DNA of 64,000 nt from Cantharellus purpuraceus (taxonomy: Eukaryota; Basidiomycota; Agaricomycetes; Cantharellales; Hydnaceae). The number at the start of each line of letters is the position of its first letter. Positions within the stretch are counted from its first letter, which is position 1. The notes beneath the pieces are model-generated. The model was not told where the DNA came from and made no database searches. It saw only the letters and a list, made by a program, of their open reading frames with translations. The stretch lies in NCBI GenBank assembly GCA_025174535.1, contig JALBUN010000049.1:1674001-1738000 (forward strand), given 5' to 3'. Below are positions 1-11,074 of the stretch, piece by piece. A program made the translations under genes and the position numbers.

Positions 1-328
1 CAATCAACGTCAGGACAATCATTTATATGAGCTGCGTCTATTTTAAGACGCCTCGGTCTTGTGGTCGACTTTCCTAAGCTTTCATGGCGCGCTTCTGCTT
101 CTTCTTTTTCCCTTTTGGAAAGGAGATACGGAACACTTCAAGATTTACTAAATGGCAACAAGCACCAGAATCGAGCGAACTTCAAGTGGTTCCGATGAAT
201 GCCGGTTTACACCGTTCAAGCCATGATCGATGGGTTTGATGGGGACGGTCTCAAAAACATGTGTTTTTTTGGAGATATTTAGACTCAAATTTTGACATTA
301 GGAATGAAATTCGTTCTGCACTGTTTGA

Positions 329-373
329 CGACAATGAACGCGACATAGTAGCCCGGATCACGTGACCCTAAGT
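329..373. repeat. 45-bp direct repeat with a CACGTG core, copy 1
   Basis: Nearly identical (two mismatches) to 844-888. Each copy carries the palindrome TCACGTGA (358-365 here), the core bound by bHLH factors such as Pho4 or Cbf1 and by SREBP-type factors in fungi. That binding is family knowledge, not shown by this sequence. Confidence 0.7.
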
Positions 374-843
374 TGATTCGGACAAAAGATTTGTCCGTGC
401 TATCTAGAGGAGGCACGTGATCAGTTCCACAGCACCATGTCAATATTATCCGCTCGCCCACTTCTCATGTTATCCACTCGCTCACTTCTCATGTTATCCA
501 CTCGCCCATTTCTTATCCTACTTTACCACACCCCACTCATTGTTCAGTCTACATCCACTCCATTAGGATAAATATGTCCAGTACTTAGCTCTGTTCTTCA
601 CCTCGCCAATTCTCACCTCCACACTCGATAGGCAGATTACTCGTCCCTCCTCTCATCTCGCCGATTCTCATCTCCGCACTCGATAGTCACGCACGACACC
701 GAGTTGCTTAATTTTTTGCACCCACCCTTCCACATTCCCACATCATTTCTTCCATTTCTTATACCTTGTTCCCTTCATGTATTCGCCTCCACCGGCTTGA
801 GCACGGCCCGGGCTTTTGTCCGGCCGAGCAAAAAGAGGTTTGG

Positions 844-888
844 CGACAATGAACGCGACATAGTAGTCAGGATCACGTGACCCTAAGT
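844..888. repeat. 45-bp direct repeat with a CACGTG core, copy 2
   Basis: Second copy of the repeat at 329-373. The TCACGTGA palindrome lies at 873-880, close to the sphingomyelinase start, so it is well placed as a promoter element. Confidence 0.7.
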
Positions 889-962
889 GCTTGATGATGT
901 CCGGAGAAGCGACGCACGTTGGTTCGGTTTGATACATAAGAGAAGCATGTGTGCCGGCAACG

Positions 963-3900
963 ATGGTTGTCTTCCTTTCGACTGTTGCTGTTGCAATGCT
1001 AACCCTGAAGCAATTTGTATTGGCTTTTGCTTCGCTGGGATCATCCGTGGCCCAGCTGTCGTTTGGTCCCTCGACTTTTACGGCTCCTGGCGCCTTTCCA
1101 ACATCAGCGTACTCGCATTATTTCAACTCTCCTACTGCTACGAGTGCGCAAGTACAACCCGTCATCTCGGATGCGGTGCTGGTTGGTTGCTCTTGTCGTT
1201 CACGTCAAGTATGTCTGTGGACTGACACTCAAAAATCATAGCACAAAGAGTATCCTGCCTCGTTGACAAATCCAAAAACGATCCCTGTGAATAACACTGA
1301 CCCCCACCCGCTCCCACCGAAGGCTAGCAGTTCCCGTCTTCTTGAAAGCGCTTTCGAGCAAGTGGTGAGCATCAACGCAAACCCGGTCTTTGGTGCGTGA
1401 AAGCAAAATTAATTATAACATTGCACTCACATGATGACATTCAGCGAACTCAACCTGCGCTAAATGCATTGCTTCGCTTGAAGTCGTCAAGTTTATCGCG
1501 CTTGCCTCCCCGGAGCTGGTCCCCACCTTAGCTATCAGGCTATGCAACCAGTTTAAGCTCTCTGTGCGTTCCAGAAGGTCATTAGTGAGCAGCTATTATT
1601 CATCGTCGTGTGATTTAGAGCACGTGTGAGGCGATGTACACAGTCCACGGCCTTGGCTCAGTTATCACTCAGGTCGTTGCAAATGCTGATGTCGGGGGTT
1701 ACGACGGCCAAGTACTCTCTCGTGGGTTGGGGATTTGCAATCTCTTACCTAGTTTCATAGCTTTTTTGTCAGAATTTCTTCTCTGCTTGCCCCCTCCCCC
1801 CAACGCCTTCATTGAATCTCAGTGGTTGGTTCAAAAGTCCCAAACCCAACCCGTTGCCTGCTGGGAAGAAACCGAGTGGACAGAGGCTCAAAGTTCTGCA
1901 TCTTAGCGACTTCCATCTGGATCCACGTGCGTCAGAGTGTTATACACTGTTTTAAGAGGCTGATATGGATTATGTTGGAATCAAGGATACGCCACTGGAT
2001 CTGAGGGGAATTGCACGAGTGGACTTTGCTGCAGAGAAAACAATCCGAACCGGGCATTCCCTAATGCGCCTTCCCTCCCCGCACCGCGGTTTGGCACCTA
2101 TCGATGGTGCGTGCTACATTATGAACCGATTGGCAACAATCCTGAAGGCTTTAACCTAGTGATACGCCCTACGCTCTGGGACTCTCTGCAGTTCAAGCGA
2201 TCCCTGTCTTGACTGGTACTAAAGACACAGGATTTGCTTTCACAGTATACACTGGCGACCTCGTCAGTCACGACCCTGACAACCAGTTGTCACGGTGAGT
2301 TGTCCACGTTTACATAATATATTGGCCTCCTACTCACAATTTTTCAGTGATTACATAGAGTACACTGAGGTTTGTGAGCTACACATCTGGACAATCCTGC
2401 AAACTCAACGAGAGACAGACTGTATTGTATGACCTCTTCAGACAGTTCCTGGGTACCGGTCCAGTATACGCAGCGTTGGGTAATCACGACTCATACAATC
2501 AGTGAGTATCCAGTATATCTAGGCCTCAGGATCTAATGCAGTATCTTCAGGGCCCAGGATGCACCCCATTCCCTAGGCGGCGAACTTGCATCCCAATTTA
2601 GCTGGTTCTTTGTTTCAAGCACTCCTATATTTGCATTCTCACCTCCGCTTCACCCAGGAATTACGATCATGTCGCTGGCTTGTGGGCTCACGAGAAGTGG
2701 TTGCCACAGGGTGCAGTGCAGCAAGCCAAGGCACACTATGGCGCCTACAGTGTTAAACGCCAAGATGGACTGAGAGTTATCACTTTAAACACCGACCTTT
2801 GTTCGTGATGTTCCTTTTCGCCCAAGGCTTATCTGAACTTGACTACTACATCTGATTCCATTATGCAGGGTACCGTGCCAATTACTTCAACTATATTAAT
2901 CTCACGAATGCGGACAACTCTGGGATGTTGCGGTTTTTGACTGATGAGTTGCACGATGCCGAAGATGCTGGTGACCGTGGTATGCACGTTCTGTATAGCA
3001 GTGACTCGTCATAAAACATCTCACAAATGTCGGTAGTGTGGATAGTGGGTCACGTCTTATCTGGATGGTCAGTTTTTCATCATTGATTACGTGTTATCGG
3101 AAACACATATTACATGTTAGGGACGGAACCAACCCCCTGGAGAGCCCAACGAATTTATGTCAGTGAAGCTGCTCATATCGTTGATTTGTCCCTAATATTT
3201 GAATTTAGTCTACCAAATGTGAGTGTCGTTAATTGCAGACTAGCATTTTCGTAATCTATGTCAGCGTCGATCGGTTCACGCCTCACGTCATAGCCAACAT
3301 ATTTTTCGGGCATACACATGAAGACCAGTTCTCAGTACGTCTAGTGGCAGCTTCTAAGCATGGTCGTTGATGAAGTGCATTGAACCTTTCCAGATTTTCT
3401 ACTCGAACAACGCGACAAACATCAGTGCTGAGACTGCTGGTGCCGTGTCTTGGGTATGTAATTTATATTAATCGTACTTATGCAATCGCTTGACACATCC
3501 TGAGCATAGATCGGACCCAGCATCACTCCGCTCACAAATCTGAACTCTGGATTTAGGTGAATGACCTTCGCCAGTCATTTGGGTCTGTTATATTGAAGCA
3601 TCTCTCTTAATTAGGGTTTACGAGGTAGATTCTGCGGTGCGTGCTTGTAAGAAATAACAGGGACAACCATATCTTGACGTCATCACTATGCTCCAGACAT
3701 TTGACGTACTGGATGCACACACGTATGTCCATAGTCTTTCACATAATATCAGCCTTCTCATGAAAATGCTATACAGATGGTCCAGTGATGTCGCAACATA
3801 TCCATCTCTGGATTCCCAAATAGCAAATGGGCCGACTTTCTCGTTCGAATACTCCACTCGCGAAGCATATGGGTCAAGTGTTGCTGGTTGGGGTGCTACC

Positions 3901-4313
3901 GATCCTCTCAATGCGACGTGGTGGCATCATGTTACTGAAGGTTCGTTTTGGACTTTCGAAGCAGTCAAACACTAAACACTTCACAGCCATGCTCGCTAAT
4001 TCGTCTTTAATCTCGGCGTTCACGACGTTCCAGGGCAAGCGATCAGCGTTGTCCCCAGCGTGCAACACGACCGCGTGCATCAACGCAAAGGTATGCTACA
4101 TGCGCAGTGGCTCGTCGAGCATTGCGAAACAAAACTGCGTTACCGGATTCGGATCGGTGCAGTGAGTGACTCACAAGGCATCAATGTTGTGACCTTTGTA
4201 CAACAAGCCATGTATGTCTATATGCGCAGAACAGCACAGAGATCATGCGCTTCTTCGAGACCAATGCTCCTATTATGCAGGAGCTTATGAGTGACGCGAT
4301 AAGCTTCTCATAG
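963..4313 (+). CDS. Secreted acid sphingomyelinase-like phosphodiesterase (SMPD1 family)
   Basis: Multi-exon gene for a secreted calcineurin-like metallophosphoesterase of the acid sphingomyelinase family, which hydrolyses sphingomyelin-type phosphodiesters to ceramide outside the plasma membrane or in vacuoles. The ATG at 963 opens a hydrophobic signal peptide; an in-frame GTG at 951 is ignored. Exons fitted by frame and GT-AG: 963-1175, 1242-1392, 1445-1563, 1619-1711, 1773-1926, 1986-2106, 2160-2294, and more to the stop at 4311-4313. In order: signal peptide; saposin-B domain (CAKCIASLE..., STCEAM, ACPLPPTP) over exons 3-5; then metal-binding motifs LHLSDFHLD, YTGDLVSHD, ALGNHDSYN, VGHVLSGW and FGHTHEDQ. 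The C-terminal region has a Cys pattern (CNTTAC...VCYM...NC). All metal-ligand motifs look intact. It converges on the F-box-like gene; the two stops are about 15 bp apart. Exact junctions in the 2.5-3.6 kb part are less certain. Confidence 0.9.
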
Positions 4314-4327
4314 AGACATTCTAACGC

Positions 4328-6009
4328 TCATAAATTATCATTCCATACATCCCAAGAAATCTGATGACCGCATCCACTTGGGTGGCCAGACCAATCGTCT
4401 TCGCCATCAGCGAAATCTTCTCCCCGTGATCCAGCGAAACACAGAATCGGGGGTTCAAGAGTATCCAATTTCCCCCACGGGTCATCATCATTGGACCCTT
4501 TCATTTCTACGAGACCTGTATGTATAGCAACATCCTCGCTCACTTGGTCTCGGGAACCGGCGTGAAACCGATACACTTTCACGCCATTTGATTGGCTTTG
4601 TTGGAGTCGTGGCCAGATGGAGCGCAGCTGCGCGACACCTTCCACCCATCCCCTTATAAAATCAGTGCGTGCGCTAGCTTCACGGATCCTTACTTCTTCG
4701 GCACTATGTTGCCCTAAGGAAAGGGGAAGGCTAATACACAAGGACACTAAGCGTGGAGGTGATGGACAAATTCTGAATTTGGTTGTCTTCTGAGGACCGC
4801 CTGGGTGTGGTGATGGGAGCGGTGCTGAAGGTACCACCAGGGTGGGACGGTCTCGGAGTGATATTGTTGCCGTCGCCATGCCTCTTCTACCCGGCCTAGG
4901 ACGTTGATCTTGAGCATTCCCAGGAAGGGGCCCATCCGTACCGTCTGAGTTGTCATTATCGGTCATTGTGGCTTCGACCTGCGTCAATGACTTGAGAGTC
5001 TTTTCATGGTCGCGGGATCGCTTTACACCGGCCAGCACGCAAGTTCTCCCAAGCATCTCCCAGTTTCTGGCAATGCCGTCGCAGAGTCCGGTGTGATCGA
5101 GTAGGAGGTGTGGTAATTGTCCGCACCCAACGAAATTTAGCAGCGATTCAAGCTCACTGAAGTTGCGAATAGCAGAGGTAGACAAATCGAGAACGGTGGC
5201 ATTGGGGAATGGATATTTGACTGTTTTCTCGGGTTTAGAGACTATGAATCTCACGAGTTGGCGGGAAGGGATACGAAGCCGAATGTGTGAGGCCTTCTGC
5301 GTCGCCGGGGATAGACTTAATGAAGTCAAAGGGGCGAGGGAAAAAAATACAATTGGTTGGGCAAATGAAGCATGCATCCCCGCTGGCGGCGGGGGTAGAG
5401 GGTCCTGAATGACTGAAAGGCGAGTGAGGGAAATACTCGGGGGCCAGCCTGAAATTAGATCAAATATGGAGTCAAAATATGAACCCTTGAGAAATTGGTA
5501 GTATGTGGCTGTTTTCACGCTGACAGCATATTGTCAAAGGATGTGATCAAAAGTAGAGAGGTTGCTTACTAAGGTCTAAATCGAAGGTTTAGCAAGTTCA
5601 GCGAGGACGCTGGTTCCTTAAACATGTCCTGTAGATGCTCTGGTGTGAAAAAAGGGCCTATCCTAAGGCTCAAGTGCTCTAAGACTGGCAGGAGAGCGAG
5701 GACATTCAATAGAATATCTGCATCCACCTGCCAGATTAGAACGCTGAACCGCTTGACCCAGGTGGATTCATCAGTTATGGCATCATTCCTAAGGCTCTCG
5801 AGTTTTTGAGGGGGGTATTTTAGTCTTCTATACAGCTGAGGGAGCTGTTGCTGACGGGACAATGAAATATGTTCGAACAAAGGGCGTATAGGAACGGGAG
5901 CAAAGGGGATGGCTCGACTGAGACTTAAAGTAGAAATCTGGAGATGTGAAGGTGGTACATGAGAAAGAATCGCAAGGTACAATTCTGGCGGCAGCGTTGC
6001 CAGCGACAT
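4328..6009 (-). CDS. F-box-like protein, 543 aa
   Basis: Two exons on the minus strand: 6009-5570 and 5519-4328, joined across a 50-nt GT-AG intron that keeps the frame (phase 2). The ATG at 6009 is chosen because the longer frame upstream has only a TTG. The N-terminus (residues 1-40, LATLPPELYLAILSHVPPSHLQ...) resembles an F-box helix start (LPPEL...IL), and the following segments have irregular leucine-rich spacing (LLNVLALLPVLEHLSL; NATVLDLSTSAIRNFSELESLL), as in fungal F-box/LRR proteins that recruit substrates to SCF ligases. The region around residues 330-420 is low-complexity and rich in Pro, Arg and Asp, so probably disordered. No catalytic motif. The substrate cannot be inferred. 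Tail-to-tail with the sphingomyelinase gene. Confidence 0.7.
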
Positions 6010-7492
6010 GGCCTCCGACCTCGAGGTCAAGAGAATTCCGTCACGCTAGCTAGATTAGGAAAGTAGCTAGGCGCTCAAGCCACCTCCGTTTGCAACTGTA
6101 GTACATGATGAAAGGAACCGAATTATGCCTTGCACGACCCTCAATTTGGAGGGCTGAAGATAATATCCAACTATCCAGATGAGTAGTGATTGGATGAGGT
6201 GAGACTTTGACGTATAATCTCATCATGTTCAATTGAAATCATTGGAGGATTCATCAGAGGATGCCATGGGATCATCCAAGGACCGGAATGTCCTTGCTAG
6301 CAAGGCTATGCGTACATCCCTTGTTTGTTGCGGGTATGTTAGTGTTTCAAAGAGACTTCTAGTTCTAAATTACAGTTCGTTTAGTTGCCGCGTTGTACTC
6401 TTGTCAATGTCACAAGACTTTTATCTGTGGAAATCAAATTTCTGCGCAAATTTGTTGGAGAAATAGAGCGTTGCTGATTGCGCGTGTATAAGGAGTGCTT
6501 GCAAGCATAACATGCCATACAAGTTGAGCGCTTGTTGAACAGGAACCAATCATGACATAATATTTCGCCACTGACTGGATCAGTAGTTAATGCAAGGCAT
6601 ATTATTGTCTCTTGAAATATATTATTTGTCTCCGCGTAATACCCACCCGTCTCCCTGGATAGCGCCCCGGTCTCCACTTTAAGTCATCCCTCTACTGCTT
6701 CAACAAACCCAACCGAGGGCTCATTCAAAAGCTACCAACGAGCAGCGTCTGGCAAAATTGTCCGTTTGCTCACTGCGTCGATGGTCCTCGCGCTATGCCC
6801 CAATCATCGTCGGGGCCAATAAAGTCAACAGTGCTGTATACTCGCTCTTCTCGTACTGCTCCACAAACTCAAACTAGTGTTCATTCCAAAGGTATGTACA
6901 AGTTGGTTTCAGAAAGATTGTCCGCTCATTCACCGCATAGATGGTTCTCGCGTTATTCCCAATCACCGTGGGGGGGCAATCAGGTCGACGTCAGTGTCGC
7001 ATCTGACAAGATATCAACCAATAGAGAGCAATATTTATGTATCTAACGTTTGTATCTGCATACATGATGCAATTCATTCAGATGGTGAGTAGCTACTTGC
7101 GCGGTCTCAACCGTCGCGGTTCCATCTCTTGAGGTAACTGAAGCTCTGCAAGCCTACGCTTTCTTCCCGTTCTCTGCCTTCCCTTGTCTTTTCCGACATC
7201 GTGGCTGATTGGTGTGTTTATCATAGCATCTTCAACTGGGATTGATGGTCGAGGAACGCAAATGCTCGCCACCCATCCGTGCCCTTAACAATCCGGATGA
7301 GCGGGAGTTCGGACGATGTTGGTTTGTTGTTGGCTTCCTCTTCAGATTTTGATCCTAGAAAAGATACTGCTTTGATATATGATTGCATTCTAAAGGCTTT
7401 ACCTGCAGTTTGGGTGATGGTGAGCATATGTGCACTTCCTGCAAAGCATCATGATGGTCTCCATCGCCTAGCATATTGGGAGTTTGTTTCTG
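6010..7492. other. Intergenic region with decayed DNA
   Basis: No gene model with splice support was found. The main structure is a diverged tandem duplication at about 6690-6996 (see separate entry). A minus-strand open frame at 7221-7427 has a protein-like composition but no recognisable family or start context, so it is not called. Confidence 0.4.
6690..6996. repeat. Diverged tandem duplication, unit about 150-160 bp
   Basis: About 6690-6833 and 6850-6996 align along most of their length (caaacccaaccgaggg against caaactcaaactagtg; gatggtcctcgcgctat against gatggttctcgcgttat; caatcatcgtcgggg against caatcaccgtgggggg). Most differences are transitions, as expected for an old duplication decayed by C-to-T change. 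No coding potential recognised. Confidence 0.6.
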
Positions 7493-7547
7493 TACCAAGT
7501 TCAGTGCTGCACAACAGCACTATAAGACTCACAAGCATGAGACCATA
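7493..7547 (+). pseudogene. Ty3/gypsy RNase H fragment
   Basis: A short piece that matches the RNase H part of the large gypsy element at 18424-18470 almost base for base (GTGCTGCACAACAGCAC and the following codons for HYKT.EHET). It ends abruptly where the long GGAACC-ended repeat begins at 7548. It is therefore the scar of another gypsy copy into which that repeat inserted. Confidence 0.7.
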
Positions 7548-9358
7548 TGTTTTGGAACCTGCAAAATTATGGTGTTAGGGCAAACTCTAAATCACCACAA
7601 TTCTGTGAAATGAACAGCTGAGAAGAATATCAAATTACTGCAGCACAACTCCAGAAACAATTTAACATTTGTACTTTGGTTACTGTTTTGGAACCCACAA
7701 AATTATGGTGTTAGGGCAAACTCTAAATCACCACAATTCCGTGAATGAACAGCTGAGAAGAATATCAAACCCTGCTGCAGCACAACTCCAGAAATGATTT
7801 AACATTTGTACTTTGGTTACAATCCTTTGTATTGGTCAATGCAGACTATACGCAGAAAGGTAATATGTTTCTTAGCAGCAAGAAATGAATAAGACTTCCA
7901 GAGTCTAGAGTTCACGGACGCTTAGGGGTCCAGATATTCCGAAAAGATGGGAATGCACTTAGAGGCTAAAGGAAGTAGGTGGATGAATCCAACTGTCCAA
8001 CCAGTGGCACTCAGAAGCGGGTATGTCAGGGTTCAAATAAGTCATATTCTATTTTTAGTATTTTCTCTTGACACCCCTATCAGCGCAGCCTGTCAGGGTG
8101 CATCTCCCCTATTTCATTGCCCCTATCACTTCCCCTATCTTTCCTCCCCTATCTTGGTTCTCCTATCCGTCTCCATCATTTAGTATAAAGACTCGCCTTG
8201 GTGCAGTGTGATCCCCTCAGCTTGATCTCTGAGGATATCCGCTGTACCAGGTAAGTCCCATGTATTTATCAGAAACAGCTGTATAGACTGAGGATATCCG
8301 CTGTACCAGCTGGCATTATTTCTTATCGGCTCTCACTTATTGAGTATCTTGTTGTTGTGGCCTCGTCATCAGCGTCGCCCTCACAGGGTAACAGCGATGT
8401 GTGAAGTAGTCTAGCAACTGCTTCACACGAGTTCAAGCTTCTAATGCTCTGCAAAGGCAGTACACACTAGTAACTTAAACAAGAGCACTAATGGCAGGAC
8501 TATCAACAGACAATCTCACCCTGTAGATTCGTAGTCATGTGAGGCAGATACTACACTCACGCCCAAAGCAGGAATATCACTACTTTGAGTGCAATCAAGT
8601 ACAGTTACACAACTGTAAAAGATCCTTGAACTGGTAATCAACAGTTACTGAGATAGAGGATGACACTGTATGTCACTCTAGTCACACTGGTGTGCAGAAG
8701 ATGGGTAGAATGTGATGATATGTTATTCTTTCAGAGGCAGAATGGCCTCCTTATATATTGTATTTACAGGGGCTGACTAATGGTTCTGGAATATTCTACC
8801 TATTAATAGATGGAAACTACTGGAAGGTTGTGGAAGGTGGAAGAAAGGGGTAGAATATTCCAAGCCAATCACCTGATTTGATCACCCATCAGCTGATCTG
8901 ATCCCTGAACTAGGCACTGATCAGGCAAAAAGAAGGGTGTCCACCCTGTTTTCTGCACTGGTTTGCACAGCCATGGATAGCCACATCTCAGGTGATGATC
9001 TCCATGGAAAATAGTGCCCTGAGAGGCTGTGGTTGTTAAGTTAGAGAATATTTATTGATCAGAGACATCTGAGCTTGAATTCAGGCCAAATGCCTGGTCC
9101 AAAAGGGGAGAGCCGGCTGTGTGAAGGTTTGTGGGTGCCTATGGGTCCACAACTGTAGCACAGCAGAAATAAATGATTCTGAGCTGAGTTCTGCATGGAA
9201 TATTCCTGAAAAAATATGGAAAAATAGAGAATATTTGAATAAGTCCATTCCAGGTACAAGCATCAAATATATGCTGATATTTAGGAATGGAAAAGCAAAG
9301 TATAGCACATTGGTGCTGCATAAATGGAATTTGATAGGGAAAAGGTGGTTCCCATACA
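7548..9358 (+). mobile_element. Long LTR-like repeat with GGAACC-type inverted ends, copy A
   Basis: Begins TGTTTTGGAACC and ends GGTTCCCATACA, so the ends form an imperfect 12-bp inverted repeat starting TG and ending CA, as for an LTR. The first 137 bp are duplicated in tandem (7548 and 7685). A 362-bp solo LTR is inserted at 8024-8385. The interior contains a hairpin (GTGTGAAGTAG near 8398), AT-rich parts, and a segment near 9190-9230 shared by all copies. Similar copies lie at 19087-21108, 28909-29858 and (reverse) 24391-24905. No coding capacity. It sits on a gypsy RNase H fragment on the left and interrupts a coiled-coil ORF on the right. Confidence 0.65.
8024..8385 (+). mobile_element. 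362-bp solo LTR with GGGTA target duplication
   Basis: Starts TGTCAGGG and ends CCCTCACA. It is flanked by the 5-bp direct repeat GGGTA (8019-8023 and 8386-8390). The uninterrupted target is seen in the related copy at about 19418-19440, which supports a real insertion. Inside are a TATA-like stretch (tagtataaag near 8180-8190) and a 22-bp direct repeat (8228-8250 and 8289-8310), consistent with the U3/R parts of an LTR. The matching internal element is not in this window. Confidence 0.8.
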
Positions 9359-10453
9359 GGTAGGCCACACACACTCCACGCCCGCATCACGACACAAGTC
9401 GCAAGTTATGCCGGGCTCACCGAATGGCTCCGCTGGAGCCAGAGCCTTGGGTGGTCTGCCCCTTCTCACTGCGGCCTCCAAGTGTTCCCTCTCCTCCTCC
9501 TTGTCCTGCTGTTCTGCTGCCGCCTTCTCCATCTCACGCTTGCAAAGCTGGATTGCCGACCTAGTGACATGCAGCTCCTTCTTATGGGTTGCCAACATGC
9601 GACTCTCCGCCTTGCACCATATGACCCTCCAATCTGCCTCCCGCTTCTCTGTATCAGCACTCGGGTATGCCTTCAATGAAAAGACCGTGACATTGAGGTT
9701 CTTCTTGGTGGTAGCAGCATAGAGCTCCGCTCTTTTGTGAGCCTCAACCGTGGCTACCCAAGCCATCTCCTCGTAACAATTTGAAGTCAGATCCGGCTCC
9801 ACATCTGTCCCAACATCCACACCCGCCTCGGGCTCTGCATTTGCATTGAGCTCCATATTGGCATCAGGATCCACCTCCACCTCTGCCCTCTCTGCCTCCA
9901 CTGCTTCATCTTCCTCAGCCACACCCAACCCAAATAATGGCCGTGCCCATGGACATAACGGCAAGTCCACCACAGTGACAGTTGTCAGACAAGTTGTCTC
10001 CATCCGTGTAATGGAGATGATGGTGACCTCGGGGGTCCCTGTTCGTATAGGCACACTTGGACTTCCTGGGCTGGTCGCCCCTGCCCTGGTCTCCTCCTCC
10101 TCTACCTCCATGGCAGCTTCTAGCTCATGCGCCTGCTCCTCCACTTCCTTCAGTCTTGCAGCCTCCATCGTGGCCACAAGTTCCTTGACCCTGTGGGCTC
10201 TCTCAGCCTTCACTTCCTCCTCTTTCCTTCTCTGTTCTGTCTCCACCGCCTCTTTCCACCTCTGCTCCTCCTCCTCCTTCCGTCTCCATTCTGCCTCCTC
10301 CTCCTCCTTCCATCTCCGTTCTGCTTCCTCCTCCTCTTTCCGTCTCCACTCCTCTTCCTCTTCCTTCTGTCGGGCCAAGAGCAACTGCTCAAGCTTGGCC
10401 ATGCTCATGCTTGCCAAAGGGTTTGACATTGTTGAGGATAAGACCTCAATCAT
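9359..10453 (-). pseudogene. Coiled-coil protein with C-terminal Cys motif, 3' end cut by LTR-like repeat
   Basis: One open frame from ATG at 10453. Residues 20-120 are a highly charged Glu/Arg/Lys/Trp coiled coil with repeats of the type EEEEAERRWKEE. Then come an acidic Glu/Ala/Val/Asp segment, a second helical region, an AT-hook-like RRGRPPK, and a Cys motif CDLCRDAGVECVWP reminiscent of the Cys-rich motif in transposon-associated fungal proteins. The frame then runs into the inverted end of copy A (9358), so the true C-terminus is lost. A small fragment of the same gene lies at about 28815-28890, which shows that the ORF is itself repeated, probably part of a mobile element. Function unknown; nucleic-acid binding is an inference from the Cys motif and AT hook. 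Confidence 0.55.
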
Positions 10454-11074
10454 GCCCCTCCTTTTGTATGTCTCCAGACCCCCAGTATAACTCTGACTGC
10501 ACCCAACCGTCTCACCTATTCAATCCACGGACATGAGGCCTCAGGGGCTCAGCCTTAAATGGAGAGATACTGTTATGACTATATTCATTAACATCCAGAT
10601 CCCCATCCGATCCACTCAGATCCCCGCGCGTATGAAATCTATACTCCATTTGGAAACCACCACATCTCCATCTACCTGTCTGATTGTCACCGCCGATTCC
10701 ACCCATCTGATTGATGCATCAGCATCACCATAGGAACCCAGACATCCATCCCCATCGGACTTGGACATACTCATGTAAGGCCTTCAGCCTCGGAGACCCA
10801 TCACCAGAGTAATTATTATTAGATTTCAAAATATGTATTTAAGTTGCCTGACTGGGGACTTCATTCCCCAGTTTGAATATTGAATCATGCCTAGTTCCTA
10901 AGTCCGATCCTAACTCTCTAAGTCGTACTCCATCTCCGAAATCTTGGACACCAGTATTAGTGAGGGCGCAGCACATAAGCTGAAGCCAAGTCTGTTCCGA
11001 CCCCCACAACATACTCTGACTCCGACAAAACCTCCGACCCAATCTCCAACCCCCAATCAGACCTAGTGCGTAAC
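10454..11074. repeat. Non-coding repeat shared with 31880-32340
   Basis: The segment at about 10530-10840 is matched in reverse complement near 32000-32320, whereas about 10905-11000 is matched in the same orientation at 31880-31965. So the same two modules occur twice in the window in different arrangements. No open frame of note. Possibly a non-autonomous transposon remnant or the 5' flank of the coiled-coil ORF element. Confidence 0.5.

Larger units (their letters stand above)
1..962. promoter_or_regulatory. Gene-free upstream region of the sphingomyelinase gene
   Basis: No convincing gene is seen. The stretch holds a 45-bp direct repeat (329-373 and 844-888), a roughly 24-bp tandem repeat in about three copies at 437-520, and a looser pair of C/T-rich segments near 608-632 and 652-687. 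Three CACGTG cores lie at 358-365, 414-420 and 873-880. The last one sits about 85 bp before the proposed start codon at 963, so this is likely the promoter of the downstream gene. The first few hundred bases could also be intergenic space of a gene outside the window. Confidence 0.5.

Noticed and set aside
7130..7427. Minus-strand ORF considered as an SRP14-like remnant
   Set aside because: Only a vague resemblance (LIRIVKGTDG); domain order and downstream Lys-rich tail do not fit.
10210..10490. Plus-strand Ser/Leu-rich ORFs opposite the coiled-coil gene
   Set aside because: Antisense shadow of the Glu/Arg repeat coding sequence.
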